Assembly (NCBI RefSeq): GCF_000718985.1
Contig: NZ_JODL01000001.1
Coordinates: forward strand, 310,001 to 374,000
Length of the DNA: 64,000 bases
Origin: Streptomyces megasporus
GTDB taxonomy: Bacteria; Actinomycetota; Actinomycetes; Streptomycetales; Streptomycetaceae
Direction: 5' to 3'
Shown here in pieces: positions 41,419-50,497 of the stretch. Under the pieces are notes generated by a model. The model saw nothing but the letters and a program-made list of their open reading frames with translations. It made no database searches and had not been told where the DNA came from. The position numbers were made by a program, and so were the translations under genes. Every line of letters starts with the position of its first letter. The stretch's first letter is position 1.

Positions 41419-43086
41419 CTGACCACCACATTCCGAGAGCTCGGGATCCTTCCCGAGACCGCCGAGGCCCTGGAAGCCGTCGGCATCACGTCCCCGTTCC
41501 CCATCCAGGAGATGACCCTGCCGGTCGCCCTCTCCGGTGCCGACGTCATCGGACAGGCCAAGACCGGAACGGGCAAGACGCTCGGCTTCGGCCTGCCCCT
41601 CCTGGACTCCGTCGTCGTCCCCGCCGACGTCGAGGCCGGCCGGGCCACGCCCGAGCAGTTGACCGACACCCCGCAGGCCCTCGTGGTCGTCCCCACCCGC
41701 GAGCTGTGCCAGCAGGTCACCAACGATCTCCTCACCGCCGGCAAGGTCCGCAACGTCCGGGTGACGGCCATCTACGGCGGCCGTGCGTACGAGCCGCAGG
41801 TCGAGACCCTGAAGAAGGGCGTCGACGTGGTCGTCGGCACCCCGGGCCGGCTGCTGGACCTGGCGGGCCAGCGGAAGCTCGACCTGGCACACGTCCGCAC
41901 GCTCGTGCTGGACGAGGCCGACGAGATGCTCGACCTGGGCTTCCTGCCGGACGTCGAGAAGATCATCCAACTGCTGCCCGCCAAGCGCCAGACGATGCTG
42001 TTCTCGGCGACCATGCCGGGCCAGGTCATCTCCCTCGCCCGCCGCTACATGTCGCACCCCACGCACATCCGTGCCACCTCGCCGGACGACGAGGGCGCGA
42101 CGGTGGCCAACACCGCGCAGCACGTCTTCCGGGCGCACTCCCTGGACAAGGTGGAGATGGTCGCCCGCATCCTGCAGGCCACCGGCCGCGGACTGGCGAT
42201 GATCTTCTGCCGGACCAAGCGGACGGCCGCCGATGTCGCCGATCAGCTCTCCCGTCGCGGTTTCGCCGCCGGCGCGGTCCACGGCGACCTCGGCCAGGGG
42301 GCGCGCGAGCAGGCGCTGCGCGCCTTCCGCAACGGCAAGATCGACGTGCTCGTCTGCACCGACGTCGCCGCTCGCGGCATCGACGTCGAGGGCGTCACGC
42401 ACGTGATCAACTACCAGACGCCCGAGGACGAGAAGACCTACCTGCACCGCATCGGCCGCACCGGCCGCGCGGGCAACACGGGTACGGCCGTCACGCTCGT
42501 CGACTGGGACGACATCCCGCGCTGGCAGTTGATCAACAAGGCGCTGGAGCTGGACTTCAACGACCCGCCGGAGACGTACTCCACCTCTCCGCACCTGTAC
42601 GAGGCGCTGAACATCCCCGAGGGCACCAAGGGAGTGCTGCCGAGGGCGGAGCGCACCCGCGCCGGGCTCGCGGCCGAGGAGGTCGAGGACCTGGGCGAGA
42701 CGGGAGGCCGCGGCCGTGGCCGGGGCCCCAAGGCCGTCGAGGAGCGGCCGGCGCGCGCCCCGCGTCGACGTCGCCGCACCCGGGCCGGCGCCGCCGTGGA
42801 TCCCGCCGGTTCCGCCGCCGGCGAGTCGTCGGAGCGGTCCGCTCCGGTGGACGGCGCCGAGGCCGCCTCGGGCGGGCCTCGCACGCCGCGTCGACGTCGC
42901 CGCACCCGTGCCGGCGCCCCCGTGCAGCCGGAGGCGGGCGCCCGGACCGCGTCCGGCGGCGAGAGCGCGCCCGCGGACGGTCCGGCGGAGTCCTCCGCCG
43001 AGCCCCGCAGGCCGCGCCGTCGGCGCCGTACCCGCGGTGGTGCGGCCCGCTCGGCGGTGTCGGCGGAGACCTCCCAGGAGGGCTGA
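41419..43086 (+). CDS. DEAD-box RNA helicase (RhlE-like)
   Basis: 555 aa if it starts at CTG 41419, which follows GGAAGAGG at 7-8 nt and gives (M)TTTFRELGILPETAEAL. No ATG, GTG or TTG with a ribosome site is near; a GTG about 45 codons upstream is the main alternative. Motifs are Q-motif PFPIQEMTLP, AKTGTGKT, PTREL, TPGRLLDL, DEAD, SAT, ARGID and HRIGRTGR. The C-terminal tail (about 420-555) has three basic PRRRRRTRAGA repeats spaced about 42 residues apart, probably RNA-binding. It is likely to act in RNA remodelling or ribosome assembly. Confidence 0.9.
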   Translation: MTTTFRELGILPETAEALEAVGITSPFPIQEMTLPVALSGADVIGQAKTGTGKTLGFGLPLLDSVVVPADVEAGRATPEQLTDTPQALVVVPTRELCQQVTNDLLTAGKVRNVRVTAIYGGRAYEPQVETLKKGVDVVVGTPGRLLDLAGQRKLDLAHVRTLVLDEADEMLDLGFLPDVEKIIQLLPAKRQTMLFSATMPGQVISLARRYMSHPTHIRATSPDDEGATVANTAQHVFRAHSLDKVEMVARILQATGRGLAMIFCRTKRTAADVADQLSRRGFAAGAVHGDLGQGAREQALRAFRNGKIDVLVCTDVAARGIDVEGVTHVINYQTPEDEKTYLHRIGRTGRAGNTGTAVTLVDWDDIPRWQLINKALELDFNDPPETYSTSPHLYEALNIPEGTKGVLPRAERTRAGLAAEEVEDLGETGGRGRGRGPKAVEERPARAPRRRRRTRAGAAVDPAGSAAGESSERSAPVDGAEAASGGPRTPRRRRRTRAGAPVQPEAGARTASGGESAPADGPAESSAEPRRPRRRRRTRGGAARSAVSAETSQEG

Positions 43087-43146
43087 CGGCGCCTCCCCCC
43101 GGACGCCGCCGGCGCGGGGTCGGCGCGGGGTCGCTAGCCTCACCGC

Positions 43147-44040
43147 ATGAGCAAGCCGCCGACCCTCACCCTGCCCCGCGGCGCGCGGGCGTACCGACTG
43201 GCGACCCCGCGCGGCGACTTCGCCGTGCACGACGCGGGCGAGCCGCGTGCCGGAACGGCCTTGCTGGTGCCGGGTTTCACCGGCAGCAAGGAGGACTTCA
43301 TCGCCCTGCTCGCCCCACTGGCGCGGCAGGGCTTCCGGGTGGTGGCCGTGGACGGCCGCGGACAGCACGAGACCGGCGGCCCGCGCCGGGAGGACGCCTA
43401 CGCCCAGGACGAGCTGGCGCGGGACGTGCTCGCCCAGGCCGAGGCGCTCGGCGGGGACATCCACCTGCTGGGGCACTCCCTGGGCGGGCTGATCGCCCGC
43501 GCCGCCGTGCTGCGGGACGCGGCGCCCTTCGCGTCCCTGACCATCATGAGTTCCGGTCCCGCCGCCATCTCCCCCGCCCAGCAGGCCCGTACCAGGATGC
43601 TGATGGACGCCCTGGCGGTGATGGACATGGAGGCGGTCTGGCAGGCGATGCGCGACCTGGACCCGCCGGAGGCCGCCGACGCCGCCACCCCGTCCGACGT
43701 CGGGGACTTCCTGCACCGTCGCTGGCTGGCGAACGTCCCCGAACAGCTCGTGGCCACCGGCCGCCAACTGCTCGACGAGCCGGACCGGGTCGCCGAACTG
43801 GCGGCCGTCCCCCTGCCCAAGCACGTGCTGTCCGGGGCGGTGGACTACGCCTGGCCGGTGTCGCTGATGGACGAGATGGCGCGGCGGCTGGACGCGCGGC
43901 GCACGGTGATCCGGGGGGCCGAGCACTCCCCGAACGCCGAGCGCCCCGAGGAGACGGCACAGGCCCTGGCGGCCTTCTGGCACGACTGCCGGGCGGCCGA
44001 CGCGGACACGGCCCGGTCGGTCAGCCGTTTCCCTGGATGA
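43147..44040 (+). CDS. Alpha/beta hydrolase
   Basis: 297 aa from the ATG at 43147. Core motifs are ALLVPGFTGSKEDF (oxyanion), VDGRGQHETGG, nucleophile elbow GHSLGG, and a late acid/His pair around SGAVDYAWP and GAEHSPNAE. There is no signal peptide. Substrate unknown. The last 20 nt overlap the convergent marC gene. Confidence 0.9.
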   Translation: MSKPPTLTLPRGARAYRLATPRGDFAVHDAGEPRAGTALLVPGFTGSKEDFIALLAPLARQGFRVVAVDGRGQHETGGPRREDAYAQDELARDVLAQAEALGGDIHLLGHSLGGLIARAAVLRDAAPFASLTIMSSGPAAISPAQQARTRMLMDALAVMDMEAVWQAMRDLDPPEAADAATPSDVGDFLHRRWLANVPEQLVATGRQLLDEPDRVAELAAVPLPKHVLSGAVDYAWPVSLMDEMARRLDARRTVIRGAEHSPNAERPEETAQALAAFWHDCRAADADTARSVSRFPG

Positions 44041-44629
44041 ACTGCGTGACGCCGCCTGCGATCTGCTGGACCGCGATCGCCGACAGCAGCATCCCGGACA
44101 GGCGTGTCACCAGGACCACGCCGCCGTCCTTGATGACCCGGATGATCAGCAGCGAGTACCGCATCACCAGCCACAGCACGAGGTGCAGCACGAGGATCGC
44201 CGACCACACCGAGAGGTGATCGGGCACCCCGTCCGCGCGCTGCACCGCCAGGATGACCGAGACGATCGCGCCGGGCCCGGCCAGCAGGGGCATGCCGAGG
44301 GGGACGAGGGCGGCGTTGACGTCCTTGGTCTGCTGGGGCTCGTCGCTCCGGCCGGTGAGCAGGTCCAGCGCGACCAGCAGCAGCAGGAGCCCGCCCGCGA
44401 CCATCAGCGCGGGGATCGACACGTGGAGGTAGTCGAGGATCTGCCGGCCGAGCAGGCCGAAGACCGCGATCACCCCGAAGGCGACGGCGGTGGCCTGGAG
44501 GGCCATCTTCCGCTGGACCTTGGCCGGACGCCCGGAGCTGAGGGCGAGGAAGATCGGGATGATGCCGGGCGGGTCCATGATCACGAAGAGCGTGACGAAC
44601 ACGGACCCGAAGACAGCGAAGTCGAACAC
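44021..44629 (-). CDS. MarC-family integral membrane protein
   Basis: 202 aa from the GTG at 44629. Six TM helices; family motifs are FVIMDPPGIIPIFLAL near the N terminus and PLGMPLLAGPGAIVSVI in the middle, repeated in the two halves of the MarC fold. MarC proteins were once linked to multiple antibiotic resistance, but transport function is unproven. The 3' end overlaps the convergent hydrolase gene by 20 nt. The PHP gene upstream is 54 nt away and may be co-transcribed. Confidence 0.92.
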   Translation of the reverse strand: MFDFAVFGSVFVTLFVIMDPPGIIPIFLALSSGRPAKVQRKMALQATAVAFGVIAVFGLLGRQILDYLHVSIPALMVAGGLLLLLVALDLLTGRSDEPQQTKDVNAALVPLGMPLLAGPGAIVSVILAVQRADGVPDHLSVWSAILVLHLVLWLVMRYSLLIIRVIKDGGVVLVTRLSGMLLSAIAVQQIAGGVTQFIQGNG

Positions 44630-44683
44630 GGTGGTGCCTTGTCTGGTGCCTTGCTCGGGGCCTTGTGGGACGTGGACGGTGGG

Positions 44684-45529
44684 TCAGGCGGAGAGGGGTG
44701 CCGCGCCCGACCCCCGGGCGGCGATCTCGGCGTAGACGTCGGGATCGGTGGTGTGTTCCCCGAGCCGGCAGGTCTTGCGGGTGCCGTGGTAGTCGCTGGA
44801 GCCGGTGGCCAGCAGGCCGAGGTCGCGGGCGAGGCCGCGGAGCCGGTCGCGGGTCGCGGCGTCGTGGTCCATGTGGTCCACCTCGATGCCGTCGAGTCCG
44901 GCGGCGGCCAGGTCGGCGATGGCGCTCTCCGGCACGCACCGGCCGCGCTTGACGGCCAGGGGGTGCGCGAAGACCGCGACCCCGCCCGCGCCCTTGATCA
45001 GGCGGATCGCCGTGAAGGGGTCCAGTTCGTGCTTCTCCACGTACGCCCGGCCGTCGTTCGCGATCCACTCGGAGGTGAAGGCGTCCGAGACGGTGCCGAC
45101 CACGCCCAGTTCCACCATCGCGGTCGCGATGTGCGGGCGGCCCACGGAGCCGTCCCCGGCGATCTCGGCGACCCGCTCCCAGGTGATGGGCACGCCCAGT
45201 TCCCGGAGCTTGGCCACCATGCCCCGGGCGCGCGGGACACGGTCGTCGCGGACCAGTTCGCGTTCGCGCGCCAACTCGGGCTCGGCCGGGTCGAACAGGT
45301 AGGCCAGCATGTGCAGGCTCACGCCGTCCAGCCGGCAGGAGAGTTCGGCGCCGGGGACGAGGGTGAGGCCCTCGGGGAGGGCCTCGGCGGCCTCGGCGTG
45401 GCCCGCGACCGTGTCGTGGTCGGTCAGCGCCACCACGTCCAGTCCGGCCGCCGCGGCGGCCCGCACCAGCTCGGCGGGGGTGTCCGTACCGTCCGACGCG
45501 GTGGAGTGGGTGTGCAGGTCGATGCGCAC
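44684..45529 (-). CDS. PHP-domain phosphoesterase (YciV/RNase AM-like)
   Basis: 281 aa from the GTG at 45529 with GGGAG 8 nt upstream. PHP metal ligands are RIDLHTHSTASDG (HxH), ALTDHDT, PGAELSC, FAHP, and SSDYHG near the end. Similar proteins hydrolyse 3',5'-nucleoside bisphosphates or trim RNA 5' ends (E. coli YciV/TrpH). Upstream, 45530-45689, is GC-rich with short direct repeats of GCGGCCCGACGGTGG. Confidence 0.9.
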   Translation of the reverse strand: MRIDLHTHSTASDGTDTPAELVRAAAAAGLDVVALTDHDTVAGHAEAAEALPEGLTLVPGAELSCRLDGVSLHMLAYLFDPAEPELARERELVRDDRVPRARGMVAKLRELGVPITWERVAEIAGDGSVGRPHIATAMVELGVVGTVSDAFTSEWIANDGRAYVEKHELDPFTAIRLIKGAGGVAVFAHPLAVKRGRCVPESAIADLAAAGLDGIEVDHMDHDAATRDRLRGLARDLGLLATGSSDYHGTRKTCRLGEHTTDPDVYAEIAARGSGAAPLSA

Positions 45530-45689
45530 GTCGGGGCTCCCACGGTGAACGGCTGAAACGGACACTTCAGAATCTTCAGAATAGAGCACCGCCGTCCGGC
45601 GTCTTCGGCGGCGGGCGTCCGTCCCGATCGCGGCCCGACGGTGGCCCGACCGCGGCCCGACGGTGGGAGCCTCCCACGGGAACCGCGGG

Positions 45690-46343
45690 TCAGGCGTGGG
45701 CGGGCCCGTCCAACAGCCGGGGGGACAGCGCTCCGCAGGGCACCAGTTCCACCTCGGCGCCCGCGTCCCTCAGATCGGTGAGCACCAGTTCGTCGTACAT
45801 CAGCAGCCCGGACTGTTCGGGCCAGGCGATCGCCCACAGCCACAGCCCGCACGCCTCGCCCGCGAACACCGCGCGGTCGTCGGGGGCCCCGCCCACGTGC
45901 CACAGCGGGGTGGGTCGGCCGGCGGCGAGGACCTTCGTGTGCGGGGGCCTGTCGACGTCCATCAGGGGTCCGGGGTCCGGGCCGGGCACCCCGGCGTAGC
46001 GCGCGCCGAGTCCGATGCCCGGTTCCTCGGCGACGAGCAGGAGCTCGCCGGGGCCGCCCAGCGGTCCCGGTCCCGAGCAGGCCACGGTGGTGGCCCGGCC
46101 GCCGCCGCGGTCGTCGCCCGCGTGGGCGATCCCGGTGAACAGCCAGCCGATCGGGAGGGGCCAGGGCATCCACACGGGGACCCGGGCCCGGTGGAGGACG
46201 ACGCCGAGCGCCTCGACGCTCGGCGGGAGGACCGGTTGCAGCGGCTGCACCGCGCCGTGCGTGCCGCACTGCCAGGAGTCGGCGAAGAGACCGGGTGCCC
46301 GGACACGGCCACCGCACTTCGGGCAACTGGGTTCGCCCCTCAT
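45690..46343 (-). CDS. DUF6758 zinc-ribbon protein
   Basis: 217 aa from the ATG at 46343. The N-terminal zinc ribbon is CPKCGGRVRAPGLFADSWQC. The remainder is a globular domain with VPVWMPWPLPIGWLFTG, HTKVLAAGRPTPLWHVGGAPDD and LLMYDELVLTDLRD. A conserved streptomycete family of unknown function (annotated DUF6758). It lies between the PHP and suppressor-of-fused genes on the same strand; the gap of 208 nt upstream argues for its own promoter. Confidence 0.82.
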   Translation of the reverse strand: MRGEPSCPKCGGRVRAPGLFADSWQCGTHGAVQPLQPVLPPSVEALGVVLHRARVPVWMPWPLPIGWLFTGIAHAGDDRGGGRATTVACSGPGPLGGPGELLLVAEEPGIGLGARYAGVPGPDPGPLMDVDRPPHTKVLAAGRPTPLWHVGGAPDDRAVFAGEACGLWLWAIAWPEQSGLLMYDELVLTDLRDAGAEVELVPCGALSPRLLDGPAHA

Positions 46344-46505
46344 GGAGCACCACGGTCCTACCCGGGCGGCCTTCCGTCAAGGACGATCACTCGGACGGAT
46401 CGTACGGTCCCGCTCTCCGTCCGATTCCCCGTCAACTCCCTTCGCCCGCCGCCCGGTCCTGCCCGGCGGGTTCCGCTCCGCCGGCGCCCCGGCGGTCGAT
46501 CGGCA

Positions 46506-46538
46506 GTCGGTCGGTGGTCGGTCGGTGGTCGATCGGGG
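46506..46538. repeat. 11-bp tandem repeat, 3 copies
   Basis: GTCGGTCGGTG twice, then a variant GTCGATCGGGG, just downstream of the suppressor-of-fused stop. Part of a longer GGTCG-rich stretch. Confidence 0.7.
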
Positions 46539-46551
46539 ATGTGGCGGTCGG

Positions 46552-47154
46552 TCAGTCCGCCAGCGGCACGGACGCGCGCCGGGGGTCGCGCAGGTCCGTG
46601 CCGTGCGCCAGCCACCGTTCCTGGAGCGCCGCCGCGCCGTGCACGCGTTTCCAGGCGGCCTCGTTGGGTGTCATCGGCAGCAGGGGCAGGAAGCGGACGG
46701 GGTCCATCGGCGCGTCCAGTTCCAGGTCCTCCACCAGGCCGCCGGGCTCGCCGACCAGCACGGAGGTGAAGGGCGCCCCGGGCCACAGCGGCTCGCCCAC
46801 GTCCAGCGAGGCGCCCGGCGCCACGACCACGCCCTCGACCTGCGGGGACGCGGCGAGCACGGCGAGCGGGCGCAGCACCTTGTCGGTGTCGGCGAGCCCG
46901 GCCCGCACCGTCAGCACCAGTTCGGCGCGGGGGCCCCGCTCGGGGTCGGCGAGGGTGGCGGTGGGGTCGGCCATCGGCGCGGCGGACATGCCCAGGGTGG
47001 CGTACCTCACCACGCCGTTCCCGTCGCCGTCGAAGTCCGGGAAGCGCAACACCTCGATCCGGTCGGTGCCCAGGAACGTCACGGCGGCCCGTGCGTCGGG
47101 CTCTCCCAGGGCGGTACGCAGCCTGGCCTCGACCAACTGGAGAACGTGTGCCAT
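46552..47154 (-). CDS. Suppressor-of-fused (SUFU) domain protein
   Basis: 200 aa from the ATG at 47154 (MAHVLQLVEARL). The body fits the bacterial SUFU domain: IEVLRFPDFDGDGNGVVRYATLGMS, ELVLTVRAG, LVGEPGGLVEDLELDAPMDPVRFLPLLPMTPNEAAWKRVHG cut by strands, and ALQERWL. The domain was first named in animal Hedgehog signalling; in bacteria it is often found in toxin-immunity settings, but this copy sits in a core region with no toxin. Function unknown. Confidence 0.83.
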   Translation of the reverse strand: MAHVLQLVEARLRTALGEPDARAAVTFLGTDRIEVLRFPDFDGDGNGVVRYATLGMSAAPMADPTATLADPERGPRAELVLTVRAGLADTDKVLRPLAVLAASPQVEGVVVAPGASLDVGEPLWPGAPFTSVLVGEPGGLVEDLELDAPMDPVRFLPLLPMTPNEAAWKRVHGAAALQERWLAHGTDLRDPRRASVPLAD

Positions 47155-47620
47155 ACGGCGAGCATAGATCGTGTATGGATCAGGCAAAGAGGGTACGCGA
47201 AAGGCCTTGGCGTGGACCGGAAGAGGTTCCGCGAGTGCTACCGTTGACTGCTGGTCAAGGCATGTACGTGGTTTCCCCCAGCGGGGACCGGCCGGAGGAG
47301 GTGGGGCTGCGATGGATCCGAGTCGACCGTGCAGTACCGGCTGCTCTTCCGTACGGCAGTTCCGTCCCCGCGTCTGAGGGCCTTCCTCCCCCCGCTTTCC
47401 AGCGGTGAAACCCCGGTAGGCCGGCTTTCTCCCCGCGGACCGGATGCGTGGAAGAGCGTGTGAGTCCCGTTCGACCGTCGTTCTCAACGATTGCCGCTCG
47501 TACGTGCGGTTCGCGTGGTGCCCGCTTTGCAGACCTCCGGCCTTCCCCCTGCCCGTAGGTCCCCATTCCGGGCAGCGCTGCGCCCGTCCGGCGGCGGCTC
47601 GGCACGCGAAGGAGCCCAGC
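47155..47620 (+). promoter_or_regulatory. Long leader/intergenic region before corA
   Basis: 466 nt between the divergent SUFU gene and corA. It is less G+C-rich, with A/T-ending triplets. One open frame (47175-47408) begins at an ATG right after CATAGAT (a possible -10, implying a leaderless message) and could encode 77 residues, but its codon use is poor. Complementary GCCGTACGG and CCGGTAC-type segments near 47332-47360, and CCGGTAGGCCGG at 47413-47424, suggest structure. I could not match a known Mg riboswitch. Confidence 0.4.
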
Positions 47621-48751
47621 ATGTCGATGATCCGTGACCTGCGCGCCGCGGTCCGCCCCACCCTCCGCCGGGGCGGTCGTCCCCTCCACCCCTACCCCCA
47701 CGGCGCGGTCGACGCCCCCGCCGCCGGCAGCTCGATCGTCGACTGCGCCGTCTACCGGGACGGTCGTCGCGCGTCCCGACACACGACCCCCACCGACGCC
47801 CTGCGCGAACTGCGGGCGCGGGACGGCCGGGAGAACGGCGGGTTCGTGTGGATCGGCCTGCACGAGCCCAGCGAGCAGGAGTTCTCGGGCATCGCACGCG
47901 AGTTCGGTCTGCACCCGCTCGCCGTCGAGGACGCGGTCCACGCGCACCAGCGGCCGAAGCTGGAGCGGTACGACGACAGCCTGTTCACCGTCTTCAAGAC
48001 CATCCACTACGTCGACCACGACGAACTCACCGACAACAGCGAGGTGGTGGAGACCGGCGAGGTGATGTGCTTCACCGGCCGGGACTACATCATCACCGTC
48101 CGGCACGGCGGGCAGGGGTCGCTGCGCACGCTGCGCCACCGGTTGGAGGACGACCCCGAGCTGCTGGCCAAGGGCCCCTCGGCCGTGCTGCACGCCATCG
48201 CCGACCAGGTGGTGGACGGCTACCTGGCGGTCGCGAGCGCGGTGCAGGAGGACATCGACGAGGTGGAGATCCAGGTCTTCTCGGAGAGCGCGGGCCGCGG
48301 TCGCCGCGGTCGCGACGCGGGACGGATCTACCAGCTCAAGCGCGAGGTGTTGGAGTTCAAGCGGGCGGTCTCGCCGCTGCTGCGGCCGATGCAGTTGCTG
48401 AGCGAGCGGCCGATGCGGCTGATCGACCCCGACATCCAGAAGTACTTCCGCGACGTGGCCGACCACCTGACCCGGGTGAACGAGCAGGTGCTGTCCTTCG
48501 ACGACCTGCTCAACTCCATCCTCCAGGCGAACCTCGCCCAGGCGACGGTCGCGCAGAACGAGGACATGCGGAAGATCACCTCGTGGGCGGCGATCTTCGC
48601 CGTCCCGACGATGATCGCCGGGATCTACGGCATGAACTTCGCGTACATGCCGGAGCTGGAGTGGAAGTACGGCTACCCGACCGTCATGGCCGTGATCCTG
48701 GGCATCTGCTACGCCATCCACCGCGGTTTCAAGCGGAACGGCTGGCTCTAG
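47621..48751 (+). CDS. corA: CorA-family magnesium/divalent cation channel
   Basis: 376 aa from the ATG at 47621 with AAGGAG upstream. A large cytosolic N domain is followed by the long stalk helix (QLKREVLEFKRAVSPLLRPM and on). The signature GMN lies at 337-339 in GIYGMNFAYMPE, between TM1 (SWAAIFAVPTMIAG) and TM2 (VMAVILGICYAIHRGF). It forms a pentameric Mg2+/Co2+ channel. A long leader precedes it. MgtE-N/CBS and DUF1003 genes lie within 5 kb, a grouping also recalled near Rv1232c-Rv1239c. Confidence 0.94.
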   Translation: MSMIRDLRAAVRPTLRRGGRPLHPYPHGAVDAPAAGSSIVDCAVYRDGRRASRHTTPTDALRELRARDGRENGGFVWIGLHEPSEQEFSGIAREFGLHPLAVEDAVHAHQRPKLERYDDSLFTVFKTIHYVDHDELTDNSEVVETGEVMCFTGRDYIITVRHGGQGSLRTLRHRLEDDPELLAKGPSAVLHAIADQVVDGYLAVASAVQEDIDEVEIQVFSESAGRGRRGRDAGRIYQLKREVLEFKRAVSPLLRPMQLLSERPMRLIDPDIQKYFRDVADHLTRVNEQVLSFDDLLNSILQANLAQATVAQNEDMRKITSWAAIFAVPTMIAGIYGMNFAYMPELEWKYGYPTVMAVILGICYAIHRGFKRNGWL

Positions 48752-48764
48752 CGCCGCGTCGGCA

Positions 48765-49745
48765 TCAGGAGGCGCGGGAGCCGGTGGTCGGCCCGGCCTC
48801 GGCGGTCCCGCCGGTCCTGGTGTTCGCCCGGACCACCAGGACCAGACCGACCACGATCACCCCCAGCGCGGCGTAGACGGCGGGGGGCGGGGTCTGGCCC
48901 AGCCACAGCGCCGCGATCAGGGCCGCGCCCGGGGTCTCCAGCAGGATCGCCGTGGAGGTGGTCGACGGTCCCAGTCCCCGCACCACCCGGTTGATCAGCG
49001 AGTGGCCCAGCAGTTGCGCGGTAACGGTGAGCAGGGCCAACTTGACCCAGGTCTCCGCGCTGTAGCCGCCGCCGAGGTCCGTCCCCAGGGCCAGGCAGGC
49101 GGCCAGCAGGATCGCGGCCGTCGTGGTGTAGCAGACGAAGGTGTACGCGGTCGTGGAGACCGTGCGGCGCACCTCGGCGCCGAGCAGGACGTATCCGGCC
49201 GCCGCCATGCCGCCGCCGAGCGCGAGGGCGTCGCCGGCCAGGGCGCGCGGCGAGAGCGTCAGGTCGACGCCGGTGAGGAGCACCACGCCGGCGAAGGCCA
49301 CCGCCGTGCCCGCCCAGACCAGCGCGGGCGGTCGGTGTCCGCGCAGCCGCAGCAGCAGGGTGGTCCAGATCGGGGTGGTGGTGACCAGCGCGGTCGAGGA
49401 GGCGACCGAGGTCATGTGGAGGCTGGGCAGCCAGAGCGCGAAGTGCAGGGCGAGCAGCACTCCGGCGGCCACGGCCAGCAGGACGTTCCGGCGGCCCATG
49501 GAACGCAGCTCGGCCCGGTGGCGGGTGAGGGCCGGCAGGGCGAGCGCCCCGACCGCCATCGCGTTGCGCCAGAAGGCGATGGCCAGGGCCGGTGCGGCGG
49601 TGGCCGCGATCAGGGGCGCGGACAGGGAGATGCCCGAGACGGCCACGGCCAGCAGGAAGAGGTCCGGGCCGGTACCCAGGGGCCTGGTCGGGGATGCGCC
49701 GGACACCGGGTTCGTCAGGGAGGTGGGTGTCTCGGCGGTGCGCAC
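48765..49745 (-). CDS. EamA/DMT-family transporter
   Basis: 326 aa from the GTG at 49745 with GGAGAG upstream. Ten predicted TM helices in two EamA repeats: first with SGISLSAPLIAATAAPALAIAFWRN, second with LGPSTTSTAILLETPGAALIAALWLGQ. Members export metabolites such as amino acids or purines; the substrate here is unknown. Convergent with corA, 13 nt apart. Confidence 0.9.
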   Translation of the reverse strand: MRTAETPTSLTNPVSGASPTRPLGTGPDLFLLAVAVSGISLSAPLIAATAAPALAIAFWRNAMAVGALALPALTRHRAELRSMGRRNVLLAVAAGVLLALHFALWLPSLHMTSVASSTALVTTTPIWTTLLLRLRGHRPPALVWAGTAVAFAGVVLLTGVDLTLSPRALAGDALALGGGMAAAGYVLLGAEVRRTVSTTAYTFVCYTTTAAILLAACLALGTDLGGGYSAETWVKLALLTVTAQLLGHSLINRVVRGLGPSTTSTAILLETPGAALIAALWLGQTPPPAVYAALGVIVVGLVLVVRANTRTGGTAEAGPTTGSRAS

Positions 49746-49900
49746 GGGGGCTTCTCTCCTGGGCTTCGGGGTCTGGGACGTCCGCCGGGTACGGGCGCGA
49801 CCCGTCCAGCGTAAGGCGCGTGGACCGGTCGCGGTACTGACCCTCCGGGCGCCGGGCCTTCGGCGCCCTCGGCGGGGAGGGACGGCGGTAGGGTCGGCGT

Positions 49901-50479
49901 ATGGCCACATCCTCCACCTCCGTGTCCACCCCCGCGCTCGATCGGGCGCTGATCGAGGAGTCGGCGAAGAAGTCCGCCCTGGTGTGGGTGCGCGGCCCGC
50001 AGGGGCCGGACCGTCCCCTGTGGCACGTCTGGCACGACGGGGCCGTCTGCGTGGTGGGCGACGGCCCCGGGGAGCAGCCGCTGGACGGCCTCGGGCTCGT
50101 CCACGGCGGCACCGCCACGGTCACCGCGCGCAGCAAGGACAAGGGCGGGCGGCTGGTCGTCTGGCCCGCTCGGGTGGTGGAACTCTCCCCCGGCGGGGAG
50201 GAGTGGCGATCCGCGGTGGCCGAGCTGGCCGGCAAGCGGCTCAACGCGCCGGACGCGACCACGATCGCCGAGCGCTGGGCACGGGAGTGCCGCGTGGTGC
50301 GGCTGGAGCCCGCCGGGGCGCTCGTCGAGGGGCCCGGCTCGATGCCGGACGGTTCGCGGGCCGCCGTCCCGCTGCCGACGGCGGCGACCACGCGGCGGCC
50401 GGCTCCGGCCGGGCTGCCGAAGCTCTTGGCGCGGCGGGCCGGTGGGACGGGCCGCCGGAAGGGCCGGCGGGAGGGGTGA
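49901..50479 (+). CDS. Conserved streptomycete hypothetical protein
   Basis: 192 aa from the ATG at 49901. The N-terminal 110 residues form a compact domain: LIEESAKKSALVWVRGP, RPLWHVWHDGAVCVVGDG, TATVTARSKDKGGRLVVWPARVVEL, reminiscent of a pyridoxamine-oxidase-like split barrel, though no flavin-binding residues stand out. The C terminus is Arg/Pro/Ala-rich and disordered. Function unknown. It runs to within 18 nt of the convergent lipoprotein gene. Confidence 0.75.
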   Translation: MATSSTSVSTPALDRALIEESAKKSALVWVRGPQGPDRPLWHVWHDGAVCVVGDGPGEQPLDGLGLVHGGTATVTARSKDKGGRLVVWPARVVELSPGGEEWRSAVAELAGKRLNAPDATTIAERWARECRVVRLEPAGALVEGPGSMPDGSRAAVPLPTAATTRRPAPAGLPKLLARRAGGTGRRKGRREG

Positions 50480-50497
50480 GGGGCGGGCGGGTCCGTC

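Noticed and set aside
47175..47408. 77-codon ORF in the corA leader
   Set aside because: Codon choice is unlike neighbouring genes (many A/T-ending codons), and no family fits; treated as part of a leader, not as a gene.
47155..47620. M-box (ykoK) Mg2+ riboswitch before corA
   Set aside because: I could not find the conserved M-box core sequences; a covariance search would settle it.
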